NCBI GenBank assembly: GCA_038380435.1
Contig: JAWZYU010000025.1
Location: 48,430,691 to 48,494,690, forward strand
DNA from: Ryuthela nishihirai
Lineage: Eukaryota; Arthropoda; Arachnida; Araneae; Heptathelidae
Direction of reading: 5' to 3'
Length of the DNA: 64,000 bases
Shown: piece after piece, positions 35,020-47,893 of the stretch
Numbering within the stretch: the first letter of the stretch is position 1
How the letters are laid out: every line of letters begins with the position of its first letter
Made by a program: the position numbers and the translations under genes
Notes under the pieces: generated by a model
The model's database searches: none
Told to the model about the DNA's origin: nothing
What the model saw: the letters and a program-made list of their open reading frames with translations, nothing else

Positions 35020-36400
35020 AGTGCTTCGAGCATTAGAGTTGGATTGAGCATCAGAACGGGCAAAACGAGACTGTGAAAGTCGCATGATAGTTGGTGCTAG
35101 GCATGCCGGTTCTAGCATCACTCAAATGACTGTCCTCCTGGGCTTTTCATATACAACCATTTCAAGAGTTTACTGAGGATTGTGCGAAAAGCAAAAAACT
35201 ATCAGCGATCAGCAATCCTGTAGACGAAAACAGCTTAGGGATTAGAGGGGTTAAAGGAGACTGGCTAGAATCATGTAAGTGAACAGATAGACCACAACAA
35301 GGCAAATCACAGCAGAATTAAACATTGGTGTGCAGAAGGCATTTCCGAATGCACCATGTATCTAACCTTGTTGCGAATGGGCTACAACAACTACCGACCA
35401 TATTGAGCACCCATGTTGTAAGTGAAGAACATGAAAGCGTATCACCAGTGGGCATAGGAGCATCAACATTTAGACCATTGAAAACTGGAAAAAGGTAGCC
35501 TGGTCAAACGAATCTAGGTTCCTTTTGCATCATGCTGATGGAATTTGGATTGTTTTACCTCTGAGTAGCACTTTTTTCACACAATGGGCTAAATGGCCAG
35601 GTCACATGGACCCTATGGCTCAGAGAAGGTTGGGGACCTACTGGACAGCTATTGGGAGACAGATCGAGCCTCCTATCAAGGCCATCCAGCATGTTTTTTA
35701 ATGTACACAGGATATGACTCTCCCATACATGGGACCACAGTTTAATGTCCCATCTGACAGATGGCAGCCTTTCCAAGCCCATTGGTGTTTCCTATTATGG
35801 GCAGGGAGTTTTTCAGAGATAAATCTCAATCTGACACAGTTGGGACTTGAACCTGGGAAATGCAGATCATGAGCCTGGAATGCTACCAACTGAGCCACCT
35901 CCCGAGATGGATCAGAATTTGGTACAAGCAACATGAGGCCATGGAGCCATCTTGTCTGGTGTCAACAGTACAGGCAGGTGATGGTGGTCATGTTTTCCTG
36001 GCACACATTAGGCTCCTTTGATCCCATTGAAGGATATCTGAACACCATGGCATATTTGAACATTATTGCTGACCAAGTTCATCCCTTCATGGCTAGTTTA
36101 TCCTCACTCAGATGGACATGTTAAGCATGATAATGCACTCTCTCACCAGGCACGTATCCTCACTGAAGGGCCCAGAAACATGTCGACGAGTTTTCCTTGC
36201 TTCATTGACCTGCACAGTCCTCAGATATAAACCCTATTGAACATCTTTGGAATGAGGTTATAAGGACTGTTCACAGCAAGAGTGCTGCCATCCAATGATT
36301 TGCAGCAACTGCATGACACAATCATTTCCACGTGGTATAACATTCCTGCACAATGCACCAGCATCTTGTAAGTTGCATGATCCGACAAATTTGAGCTGTT
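35020..36400 (+). pseudogene. Tc1-2 transposase remnant
   Basis: Fragments in shifting frames follow a Tc1 transposase: a helix-turn-helix segment near 35090-35180 (GSSITQMTVLLGFSYTTISR), then TTRQITAELN. Next is KKVAWSNESRFLLHHADG, where the first catalytic Asp of the DES block is Asn (AAC at 35507-35509). After the SINE come decayed matches to the central and the NPIEHLW-type blocks near 36230-36250. Multiple stops make it inactive. Confidence 0.8.
35549..35912 (-). mobile_element. SINE-A copy, near full length, inserted in Tc1-2
   Basis: In minus sense it shows A box TGGCTCAGTTGGTAGCA, B box GGTTCAAGTCC and a GAGATTTATCTC block. The central domain is GGCTGCCATCTGTCAGATGG, then GACATTAAACTG. 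The tail is TTTAGCCCATTGTGTGAAAA, then CTCAGAGGTAAAAC. GAATTTGG occurs at 35541-35548 and 35915-35922, a likely target duplication. This is the best copy for defining the family. Confidence 0.88.
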
Positions 36401-36465
36401 CTAAAGGCCAAAGGAGGTTCACCATGCTACTAGGTAGGTGTACCTAATAAACTGACATCTCAGTG

Positions 36466-39400
36466 TATATATATTTCAGGAATAGATTACTACTTAATGC
36501 AAGTGAGGAAGATATTTCTTATTCAGTCATCTATTTCAAAAGAGTAATAGGAGCAAACATATTATTGTTGGCTGTTTCTATTTCCTGTCCCATTCCCAAT
36601 CGGTAGATGTACTAGTAACAATTAGATTTTGATGGTGTTATCAAGAGTTATTTAATTATGCTAGATTAGTAATAAATAACAATGGTATTACTTCTTATAT
36701 TTCAATGTGAGATTAGTACTATGTAGCATTGTTTTATTCAGGATTAATTTCAGTGTAATCCTATAAAATATTTCATCCTGATTTGTAAAGTATTGCTGCA
36801 CTAGTGTCCTACCTGGTCTAGTGGTTAGTGTACTAAGACCACCAGGGCATGTCCGCGTGTAAGTATTTGTAAGTTGTATGAGAAACTAGGACAAGTCTAA
36901 TATGGCTTCTAGGGTATCTCCATCCTTTGTGTAGGGAAGAACATTCTTACTTTAAAAAAAAAATCTCAATATTAGATTTCACATTTTAACATTTATTAAA
37001 TTTCTCTCCTATATATGTTTCATTTTCTTATTTATTGCTGCAATTGCATTAGTATTGTTTATTCCCACTTTTTAATTTTTTGTATTTGCCTTTTAATAAC
37101 ATTTCTTTTATATTGCATTTCATTATTTATTTAATTTATTGCTATTCAAAAGTTAACTTTAAAATAACGTAAAAAGAAAACAACAAGCCATTAAAGATCA
37201 GATCCAGTAGAGTAGAAAATGAACAAATACAGTGAAACTCGTAAAGCTGGCCATTTTTTTCACGAAACTGACAAAATGATACTACGTATTTTTTTGGCAA
37301 TCTATAACTTGGCCATATTTTGTGGAACAATGAGTAGTCAACAAGTTTGAGACAGGCTTCACTATATATTAAACTGAAATTTAGCTAGAAAATTAAATAT
37401 ATAAGAGAAGCAATGAGCAAAAACCTTACAATCAAAATAATAGCAAACTAAACTACCTAAAACATGCAATTAAACTTTAAAATATGATATAAATAATTAT
37501 AATGTTTCATAAAATCTTCAGTAATTCAACATAATTAAGATAAAGCATATTAATGCATTTATTAGAGATAACATAGTGGTATCAAAAGTAGAATGAAATT
37601 AATTTAACTGCTTTGCTGTGAAATGAAAATAGTTTATTCTAACTTTAAAATGTGATAATTAAGAAACTAAAGGTTGAGATCTGAAAAATGGATTTAACAA
37701 CTATTAAAAGTGGTTACTTTAAAGAAATAAAAAAAGTATCAGAAAAATGGTATATGAAGATAGGAAAAATTGTACTTTAATCGATTAAAGATAAAAACTT
37801 TGAGCAAATCACCAAATCACTTTCCATAAAGATGCATCACGCATAATAGACAATGGATCAATCATCCAACAATTCATAAAAAGTGTCTAAAGATCAATAT
37901 TAAAGACTATGCTTTACTGCAAATTAAATTGAAATGTTTAAAAGTGTTTTAATTAAATGTTTAAAGAGGCTGCCATCTGTCAGATGGGACATTGTAGTGA
38001 TTTACATACATGGCCTTTGTTGAGACTTCACAACTATTATACTTTGAGCTTTCTCAGGTAAACTATACTACTACTTATTAAAGTGGTTATCAATTACAGC
38101 ATTACATTTTTCAGAAAAGCAAAAAGTTCTTATATATAAATAAAGTACTAAAAGAGTAAAAATGTCCATCTTTTACTAATTTTGATTAAACTATGAAAAT
38201 ATTAAAACAATGTATATATGATGGTACCTTTCATATGCTCTTAAATATTCATTATTAAATAAAGCAACAAATCAATTATGTATACCACTTAACTAACCTC
38301 TAACATAAGCTAAATACTTATGAGTAATAAATAACAATGGTATTACTAATATACAGTGATTTTGCAGAAACACTATTACTGTAAAAGCATAGAGAAAACA
38401 GCCATTAAGTGAAAACTATATACCATTTGAAATTACAGCTTACTTTATTTGTATTTCCCAAAACATACTATTTGTTCTGTGGCATTATCTTTTGTGTTAA
38501 TTTTTATTTTGGCATTCCTAATATTCGAAATCAAGAATATGTAATAAAAGAATGACTTATTAAGCACAATAAATAATCTTTCTATATAAAGCAAAAGATG
38601 CTAATGACACTGCCAATGTCAGGGTCATGCAAAGGGTTGTAATGTGGTCCCCACAAGTGAATAATCCTTTGAACTCTTTAACTAGCATATGAAGTACGGG
38701 GTAGGAATTTAAGAAAGTAAAATTAATTATATATACTAATTATAAGATACTAATTATATTGGTATAAAATAGAAAAATGTTTTCATTTTTATGAAACTAT
38801 TGTAAATGAAGCATTTTTAAATTTCAAACCGAAATGTATTCATCTAGTGATGGAAGTTTTAATGAACTTCAGTTAGTGACATAATGTACATTTAACAGAT
38901 TGGTATTCAAAATGGTTTTTAAGCAATGACAGTTTAGTTATCTTAGCAGCAGTGTTGCCATATGTGCAATAATTATTGCATTCATACAATATTTTTAGCA
39001 TTGGTACAATGTGCAATAGTAAAGGATTGTATGGATAAAATACGATAATTTTGATGAAACCACTTAAATTATTGTAAGTGTCTCTGCCATATTATAAATT
39101 GAGAGAGAAATGGTTCAAACATGTTCATTTCAAAATGTAATTCAGAACTGCAGATTCTACTACTGTAAATAAATAAAGAGGAATATTATGTAAAAGTTTA
39201 CCTACAGTGTTCAAACTAAATTTTACATCTAAAGTCTACTCAAAATTGCACTCTATTTTAATTGTGAACTTTTTTTGAAAATAAATCAAAATAAGAATTT
39301 AAAAATACAGATAATTTTAATTTTGCAACAGTTTTTAAACAACAAAAAAATATTAAAAAATTACATAGGGATTCCAAATCGAACTTTGCCCCTGGGCACC

Positions 39401-40850
39401 TATATCTTTTGCACAGTCCTGGCCAACATAGTAATAAAATTAGTATTCTAGAATAGTTTAGAGGATATTTTCCACTAATCCAATAATAAATATATTTTTA
39501 ACACTAACTTTTCTGCATACAGAACAACTAAATAAAAAACTTTGGAGAAAATATATCTCAAAATGCCTAAATTTCATTATTATGAAATCATTTAATATTT
39601 TTGATGCTTCAACATCATTCAGTTTGTTTGACAATTTTGGAATATTAACTATAGCAGATCACAACAATTTTGGGAATAACAGTGTGCAAAAACATGGGAT
39701 TTATTACAAAATGGGTATATATTAATCTTCACACAGTAGCTTATTTTCAAGTAGCATCTTAAATCAGCTTTACATGTGAATAAAATTATTTTAACGGTAA
39801 TTTTTAGGACAAAATGTGGATATAATTATTCTTAAACCTTAAATCTGAAGAAAAATTTCTCTGTTTATTTGAAAAGATGATGCCTATTGACATTCCCTTC
39901 ACCATATTTTGTGAGGGTAGTTTTTTCAGCAACTTCACACACAGACACAAAAAACAACAACACAACTTGCATTTAATTATCTCTAATTCCATTTTGCCAA
40001 AACTTGTAATCTGGTAAATGAAGTTCAAAAGCAATATCTGCACTCAAGATATGAAACACCCCCAAATATGTCAATTATATACATGCTATCAGCACAATAT
40101 CCTCATGGCAAAGAAGTCCACATTATACAAGAGTGATTATACAAAAAGCTGTCTGTGAATTGGAAGTACAAAGATGAAAGAAGCAACTAATTTGTTTCTC
40201 CAAATAGAATGGTACAAGCACAACACTGCTAAAAGATATTTGTATCATTTTCCAACAACAAAAAAAGTCATCATTACATATGCTATCAATTTATACACTT
40301 TATTCATAAAACCACTTAAAATTTTGTAATATTTAGAATTAATAAGAATTTAATTTTTATTTCCCCTAAGTTACTTTTCAGCACAATTACATAAACATAG
40401 CTGATATTGATAAATATTTTCATATAGTTTTATGAATTATATAATGTGACCATAGCTGATCGTGAGTGAATGTATGTCTATTTAACTGATAATACCAGTT
40501 CTGACTATGCAGAAATGATACAACTTTGAAAATTTGCACCTGGATATAATTCTAGTTGAAGATCTCAGAACAAACTATTTACTTTTTTTTTTTTATCAAT
40601 CAGATGTTTTGCAGCAACAAAAACATCATTTTCATGATAACAGAAATGATAATTGGGATATTCAGTACTTTTTTCTTAAACTAATAAATAAGCAGCAAAA
40701 ATGAAATTTGTATAATATATATTCAGATGCCACTATCAGGGACGAATTCATTTTACGTCAATAAGGAATCAGTTTCAGATCTCAGTAACTTCTCAAATAA
40801 ATTTATTATGCAACTAGAAAAATGCAATAACCAATCAATTAGTAAATAAA
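36466..40850. other. Unassigned AT-rich sequence with one SINE-A fragment
   Basis: At 37966-38000 only the central domain of SINE-A is present (GGCTGCCATCTGTCAGATGG then GACATT). A 24-base sequence around AATAACAATGGTATTACT occurs at about 36669 and again at about 38324. No exon is seen. Confidence 0.4.
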
Positions 40851-40945
40851 TGATGGAGCTGATGATAGTACAGTGGTTAGAATATCTGGCAAGTAGCTGA
40901 GAGATGTGGGTTTGAGTTCCACTCATGGCAAAACTCATTTTTTCC
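40851..40945 (+). mobile_element. tRNA-like SINE head
   Basis: A-box-like TAGTACAGTGGTTAGAA and B-box-like GGGTTTGAGTTCCAC in tRNA spacing, related to the head at 4246. Stem pairing is poor, so it is a SINE remnant rather than a tRNA gene. Confidence 0.55.
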
Positions 40946-42714
40946 ACAAAAGTATTTCTGAAAGAATGCAGTTTTTCATTTACCTACTTTTTCACTCTTT
41001 TTAAAAGTTTTAATTCAACTAAATGATAATTGGAAAATACAAATATTTAATTATATTACTTTATTAGCCCTTAAAAAAGTATTTGTTTTATTCTTTCAAT
41101 TTAAAAAGTTGCTTTTTTTTACACCCCTCTAAGAAAAGGGGCAGATTGTTGCTATCAGTAGAATATATGTTTTACACTCTAGCACAAAGCAATTTCTGCC
41201 ATAAATAAATCACATATACTATAAATTATAATATAAGTATAATTTATAGTATAACTATAATTATAATTTATAATATAAGTATAATTTAATATAAGTATAA
41301 TATTCATTAAAATTTTGCTTTTTCCATATTTAGTGTCCTCTAATTATGTAAATTAAAACCACCTAAGGATTTAAAAAATGTGAATTATATTTCATTAGTG
41401 CAAACCTAACTTAAAGAGAATTTTCCAAATATCTCTTAAAACAAAACAGTGGTATTTTCCACACATCCCTGGGTGCAAGAGGGTAACTTATTGTTGCAAA
41501 ATCATTATATCATAAAAATTTTAGATTTCTAGCATAAATACATCACTTGCAATATTCATTTAAAAGTTTGCAATTTTAAAAATTTTTCACTGTTAAGGGG
41601 TACAATTTAAACCTCTGGGAGATTTCAGAAAGTGTGAATTCCAACATTTCATCAATACCTATCCATCAAAAAATAGGTCTTTTAATTTATTTCTAAAAAC
41701 CAAAAAAAAGTCCAATAGCTACAGTCAGAAATACAGACAACAAAGAAATATACCCTCTTTTGAAAATGAGATAAAAATGTGACTGAAACTAAATTAACCT
41801 GAAATCCAATTCCTAATTTATATTTTTTCCATGTTCTTTTTAAAAAAAATATTCATTTAGTATTTGGAGTTAAGGAAGCTGGAATATTTAGCAGCAATGG
41901 CTCTTAAAATAACTGATCCGAGTAGTTAATTCAAACAGGTTAAAACAAAAGCAATAAATGTTAAAATGTTATCAAGATATACTTATAACCATATTATTAG
42001 CAGTATGTTTAATTATTTATTTCAATACATATAAATTTGATCATTTTTTCAAAATAAGCAGTTTGGCTAATTGTTGAAAATTGTTATTCAGACAGATTTG
42101 ATTGAAATCTTTAACATATATTCAGTCAAATCTGTTCTTCTTTAACAAGCTTATGTAATTAGTTACTGAGCTCTGAATGAATTCCTTATTATCATAAAAT
42201 GAGTCTATTTCTAATAAAGTAGCCACATAATATATACTTATACACATATTTAACCCAATATATTTCATAATTAGCTAAAGAAATAATCTATTTACTGACC
42301 TAAAGAAATAGATCAGATAAAAAAACTCCACAAGATTATTCCAATTATTTTACAAGTACTAGGTGATCATATTTAAGTTTCTCTATTCAGAGAGTTCTGT
42401 AGACCTAAATGGCTGGATTTCATTTACATTTGGAATCTCCACATTTCGAGGACATAGAAGAATGTTATCAGAAAAAATTCAATTCCAAAATTTATCACTA
42501 GGGGAATAAAGCATGTTTGTTGCTCAATTTCAGGAAAAATCTATTCTATGTTATGTCATTCATTGGACATATAATGTGTTATAATTGAAAGGAAACATTT
42601 CAGATTACAAAATTAAGCATATCTTGAGAGATGTTTATCACATGATGTTGATTTTCAAGTTGACAAGAGTGATATTGTCAGTATATTAAACTTGGTCCTT
42701 CAAATAACCCGCAG
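40946..42714. other. AT-rich sequence with a short TATAATATAAG tandem
   Basis: Around 41218-41300 the unit TTATAATATAAGTATAATTT repeats imperfectly three times. The remainder is unassigned. Confidence 0.5.
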
Positions 42715-42827
42715 CCAAAAGAGTTGGTGGATGACCAAACTCTTTTGGTGACAACAATCAATACCAACCAACATTGGTGACAACATCAATACCAACCAAA
42801 AGGTTGGTATTGATGTTGTCACCAATG
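42715..42827. repeat. Two adjacent hairpins with a nested direct repeat
   Basis: CCAAAAGAGTTGGT (42715-42728) pairs with 42734-42748 around a 5-base loop. Then a 26-bp arm (42772-42797, CATTGGTGACAACATCAATA...) pairs perfectly with 42802-42827 around AAAA. A direct copy of the same arm with one extra A (GGTGACAACAATCAATACC) lies at about 42747-42771. Perfect arms imply recent formation. Confidence 0.9.
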
Positions 42828-45800
42828 AAAATTTCAACAACTGCGATAAAGGACCACATTGTGCAACCTTTGCTTGCTCTCTCTCTCATACCCACAAACA
42901 CAAAAAACTGCCCCTTTCATAATTAACACATATTATTTAATGTGTGCATGAATTTTTCAAAGACACCCAGTATCAGTCATGATGAATTTGATTTATGTTA
43001 TTTTTGTTGCTTATATAAATTACTTCACTTCTGACTTCTATTGATTTGATTTAGTGATATAACTAACCCTAAAACATAAACACTTGAGGTACATTAAACA
43101 TTTTTTTTTTTCAAAGAGTCTGGCCTAAAACACATTGTGAATTTGCTGATGCTCAATTTTATACTCCTCTCCCTCTACCTTAAGACTCTCGCTATTCTTG
43201 AACCATGTATATAGCAGTTTCAAAATAAGATTTGATTTTTCTTAATAATGTTATTGGCTTAAAATGGTGTTTATCTGTACATTAGCATAATATGTTAGTT
43301 TCACTCAAAACAGGAAATGATGCATTAACTGTGATCCAATTATTGTTTCCTGTTTTGTAGGTTAAGAAAATTTTAACATTCCTAACTAAAATTAGAATTT
43401 AGAGCTATAATTTTAGATGTGTAACTCAGTATTAAAAGTATCAATTGCGAGAAATACAAATTAAGAATTAACTGGATTTGTTAATAATCAGTTTGTTTAA
43501 ATTCTCTGAAATTTTTCTTTCACAAATAAATAAAAAAAACTCAGATAACTGTTCATTGTAATGTAAGTGTTTTTCAATGGAACAGCATTATATTAATTTT
43601 TTGAGCACAACTGAAGTTCTGTGGTCTTACTGATGTTAAAAGGAAATAAGAATTTACCAAGTAAAAAAAAGAATAAAAACACCAGTGAATGTTGTTGAGC
43701 AGCAGATGACTTAAATAGATTGCATGCAGAGCAGGATGTTGGGAAGGCTGAATGAAGACAAATGTTGAGAATGTGGCCCAATTATCTAGAGCAGGGGTTG
43801 GCAAACAATTATGAAATTGTTTTGAGTAGGCAGTAAAAAAATTTCTTCACATTCTTAAGCAAAAAAAAAAATACTATATATTTTACAAACTAAAGCAATC
43901 AGTTTTCTTAAGAGATATTACAACTAATTTAATAACCCGAGCCTGGAGTTCCAGGGAGAGAATGATTGTCGAATTGAGAAGTACCAAAAAAGCCCTAAAA
44001 ATCAAAATTAAAAGCTTCAGAACTTGCAGCTTTGTAAAAAAACTTAGAAAGGTTTCCCTAGTTTGCAATCACTTGCTAGAAAAACAGGAAGCAGACTGCA
44101 CATTGAAGTCTACTGCTTAGAAATAAAATTTGTGAGAAATTTGTAAAATGATTCAAGGAACCTAAAAAGTTGGAACTCATTGTGACTTTCATGCCTTCCT
44201 TTCTCAGATGGAGAAATAAAATTTTGTCAGCAACTGTGATACTCTTTGATATGGATATTAGGAAACTTAAGAAGACTGTCACATTAAATCTTCATTCTAG
44301 TTGGACATTTAGTATATGTTTATTTAAAAATAAAATTTATTAGTAAAAATACAAATAAAACAAGTATTACTGGAGTAATTTGGCTTTAGTTGATGTTTAG
44401 TTTTTATGAGTTTTAGTTGGATAGTCTAAATATTGGCTGCTATTCAGCAAAATCATACTGTGATATAAATACAGAAGAAATTAAGCTTTCTGATTTACGA
44501 ACTGAAAAGAGCAAAACAAAAGTATTTACAGTTCTGTACTTAAAATATTAATTGAAATATATATAATTGAGAGGAGCTCCTAGATGCAATTTTTTTATAT
44601 TCTTCTTTTATTATAACAAACTGAATGTTGGTGTTTATGTATACTGATTTCAAAAAAAAAATGATTACTTCTGTGGCAAATGCAGAAATTATGCCTTTAA
44701 CATATACATAGAAAATATGCTATTTGGATTTTGCATTCAAGATTATATGTGATTAGACAATATAGCTTCTTTTAAATCGACACTTATGATTGAATTGTCC
44801 TCAAATTTAGTTAAATTAGAAATTGACAGCAAAATATTTAAGTATAATTAATTCATTTAACCCCTCCCCCGAGTAACAAATTATTTTCAATGTGAGTTGC
44901 CTCATAATTTCTACTTAAGGGGTTAATGAACTTTTCATAACTATAACATAAACCTGTTTTGGTTTCAGCTTGTAGGTAAAAACCTGCAGTTTAGTCATGA
45001 GATATGTAACACAAAATTATAAAAATAGTTTAATAATATTTAGATTTGCTTTATTATTATTATTACTGATCAAAAATGGCATTTTGGTTTGAAAAATTAC
45101 ATCCATTTTCCAATTTTTTTAACAAGAAAAAATATCTGCATATTCAGTCTGTACATTGAATATTAGTAAAACAATCGTATATCAATGACTAATATATTTT
45201 TAAAATGTATTAATTACAAATAATAAATAACACAACAATTGGACATTAAATACATAGCAAATAAATTAAAATGAATAAAAGATGAAATCTTCTATTATGC
45301 CTTTTTACAACACTTTTACAAAATTTTAACCAGTCTTAGACACTTAAAAGGTGTGACTATGAATGTGCGTTAATACTGCCATTCCAATATTACAGTCTAT
45401 CATGTTTTACTAGATTTACATTACAATGTATCTATTCAGGGATGCATATGCATTGTTCAAAGTATGTTCTTTAAATTAAAAATACTTTCATTGTTCACTA
45501 TCAGTCACTAGAATATTAAAAGAATTACTAACTTCAAAACCGTTGCACATCGATGAGCAAAATAAATAATCATGTATTCTTGCATTAGCTACTACTGCAG
45601 CAAATGCATGGATTTAGCACAATTACAAAAATTACAATATGATTTTAAAATCTCTAATGGATCACAGCTAAGTTGAAATTTCAAACAAAGTTATAACAAA
45701 GATGCATAAAAATGGATCTGTGATGAGAACAGCCACATCAAAATGGACAAACATATTCAAATCTGAAAATTATGGATTTATTTACAAAATGTAACCAGGT

Positions 45801-46128
45801 ACACTGCCATGAAAGGCATATTTTTGCAATGCATAATTTTTCAGGAAGATTATTTAACACATTCAGTTGCATTATAGACTGTGTTTCTTTTTCCATAAAT
45901 AAGTGACTCTTTCACACATTTCATTATTATTATATACAATGAAGTTTAACAATTCCTTCCCACTTTACTGTTTTCTATGGTAAATGTAGGTAGCTGCACC
46001 ATAATATTTCTTACCCATGCTACAAGCTGGGTAGTCTAAGCTCCAGGAACTGATGCTACAAACTGTGACACTAGTAAAAGCACCGGACTTGGCACATGAT
46101 ACCATAAAGCTTACAAAGGCAAGGACCA
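42828..46128. other. AT-rich sequence; right part may be 3' UTR of a minus-strand gene
   Basis: CAGGGGTTGGCAAAC at 43793-43807 resembles a hAT terminus but has no partner end that I could find. Sequence left of 46129 could be the 3' UTR of the putative minus-strand exon. No other coding signal was found. Confidence 0.3.
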
Positions 46129-46233
46129 TCAAGAACACTGTCTCACAATATTAATAATGCCCTGAATTTGGTCTATGGATGTTTCAAGCCTCTTGTTGGA
46201 TGCCTGAAGTTCTGATTGTCTATCCGTTTGTTT
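46129..46233 (-). CDS. Putative terminal exon of an unidentified coiled-coil gene
   Basis: On the minus strand, TTTTTTACACACAG forms a good splice acceptor ending at 46234. It is followed by 34 codons and a TGA: KQTDRQSELQASNKRLE then TSIDQIQGIINIVRQCS. The heptad-like spacing of Leu and Ile and the charged pattern suggest a coiled coil. The frame enters in phase 0. It may join the exon at 60157-60272, which has a possible phase-0 donor. The protein is not recognised. It is a short stretch and could be chance, but the acceptor and composition favour a real exon. Confidence 0.45.
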   Translation of the reverse strand, partial: KQTDRQSELQASNKRLETSIDQIQGIINIVRQCS

Positions 46234-46415
46234 CTGTGTGTAAAAAATATACACAAAAATATGAAAATCAGTCTTAAGACATGCAACAATTCAATTCTAA
46301 AATAACTTTCAGTATCATTAAATAGCACGGAACTAAATGCTTTCAAAATACATATACAGCTGTACTAAGTTAGATTGTCTTTAAGATAGCTGGGTAGTCT
46401 AAGCTCCAGGAATTG

Positions 46416-46467
46416 ATTTTAAATATGTAACTGACTAGAAAACTTTTGTCAGTTACATATTTAAAAT
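46416..46467. repeat. 20-bp inverted repeat beside a 28-bp dispersed direct repeat
   Basis: ATTTTAAATATGTAACTGAC pairs with 46448-46467. Just left, GCTGGGTAGTCTAAGCTCCA (46389) repeats the sequence at 46027 in the putative 3' UTR. Confidence 0.75.
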
Positions 46468-46469
46468 TT

Positions 46470-47384
46470 TTTACAATTTTTCAAATATAATTTTTTATGC
46501 ATTTTTCAGTTATATCATAGAAGGGAAATATTGAAAAAAAAATTCTTTTATGTTTACTCTTTTGAAGTGAGCAGTTAGTTCCAAAATCAAGTTTTGGCAG
46601 GAGTAGGACTCATATCTCTGCCTCTGGAAAATATATTCTAGTGACTAGGCTTCAGCTAACTCTGGGATTGTGCTGGTGGGTTGCTTGATGAATTAGAAAG
46701 GCAAGGAGAAAGGTTTGGTTGCATTATATTTCAAGTATCAGCAGTTCAGAACTGAAAAGATGTTGGTGATAGGAAGTGGTGCTTTTAAGATTCTGATTGC
46801 TGGCATACATTGATTTATTAATATATTAAATGTAGTGACATTTTTATAAAGAATTACATTGTTAATCTGAACTTTTATTTATTGTTCAGTGCATTTTAAA
46901 AAAAACATGTCACTTCAATTACTGAACTGCAGTAATCCAGTGTTTTATTTTTTAAAAAGGCAACTACTCAAACACAGTAACGAAGCATCCATGGAAGCAA
47001 AGAGGAAGTATGGTTTCCTTAAAATTCTCATTAAAAACAATAAATATAAATTAAATATATTTGAATGTTTTGACATAAAATTAAAAGTATTTTTATAACT
47101 TAAATAACTTTATTCTAACATATAATTTACATTTATATAATATTCTTTGAATATTTCTGTAATACTGTATAATTGACAGATGCACCAATTTACCAGTCTA
47201 GTTGAGCTCGGAGTGTATGAAGAATCTTGCTTCCTTGCTACTGCATTGGTTATCATATCTTACAGTGTCATTACAGTTAATCTTCCATATTCAATCCACA
47301 GAATTCAATGAGCAGAAATTTCTTCCTTTGGAAGCACTTTCCCCATTGCTTTGCAGTACATCTAATATTTCATATCCTTCTAAT
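46470..47384. other. Unassigned AT-rich sequence
   Basis: No supported features. Confidence 0.3.
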
Positions 47385-47385
47385 T

Positions 47386-47560
47386 GTGATGGTCCACCCA
47401 TTCACTTTTACATTTCCTTAACCAGTTTTATTTTATTTATGTTATATTTATCATTTTGGGGATTATTTTTAGTTGGTCATCATTTTTTCCTCATTCCGAT
47501 CCGCTAAAGGAGTTGCACATGCACAACTCTGACCAAATAACCAAACCTTCTTACCAAATA
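47386..47560 (+). mobile_element. LTR-like fragment, related to the LTR at 49453
   Basis: TGTGATGGTCCACCCATTCA and TATATTTATCATTTTGGGGA match the start of the sequence at 49453 in order and spacing. Only the first ~170 bp is present. Confidence 0.6.
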
Positions 47561-47722
47561 AATTTTTTTGTGTAAATGAAAAAACTAGTAATATTCATAA
47601 AATTTTAGGCATTTAAAGTTTTACAATTTTCATCCATTTGTTTTTCATAGTTCATTTTCGCAAATATAGTTCTGTTTTTGTAAATTTTGGAATTTTTTAA
47701 GAGCTGCAGAATATATTTCTTA

Positions 47723-47893
47723 CTCCGCAGCAGAGTGGTTAGCATGCTTGGCTATTGATCAAAGGGACCTGGGTTGTTTGAACCCCAGATAAGGCATAGA
47801 TGTTTGTGTATTTTTCTGCTGAGGTCCTGCCATCCTCCTGTCTCGACTTTTTTTTTTGTGGTAAGAAGCTGTTTAAGGGGGTGGGGGAATTTA
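47723..47893 (+). mobile_element. SINE-B copy
   Basis: The head has AGAGTGGTTAGCATGCTTGG. The B box is interrupted by a small duplication (GGGTTGTTTGAACCCC). The body has TTTTCTGCTGAGGTCCTGCC and the 3' end is AAGCTGTTTAAGGGGGTG. Confidence 0.82.

Larger units (their letters stand above)
34912..36465 (+). mobile_element. Tc1-like DNA transposon (Tc1-2) with 30-bp TIRs and TA duplication
   Basis: The left end CACTGAGATGTCAGTTTATT is the exact inverse of AATAAACTGACATCTCAGTG at the right. TA occurs outside both ends (34910-34911 and 36466-36467). The transposase is on the plus strand and is split by a SINE-A. Confidence 0.9.

Noticed and set aside
43574..44282. Overlapping minus-strand frames as exons
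   Set aside because: Compositionally AT-driven hydrophobic frames without splice signals or known motifs. A hAT-like terminus at 43793 makes transposon origin as likely.
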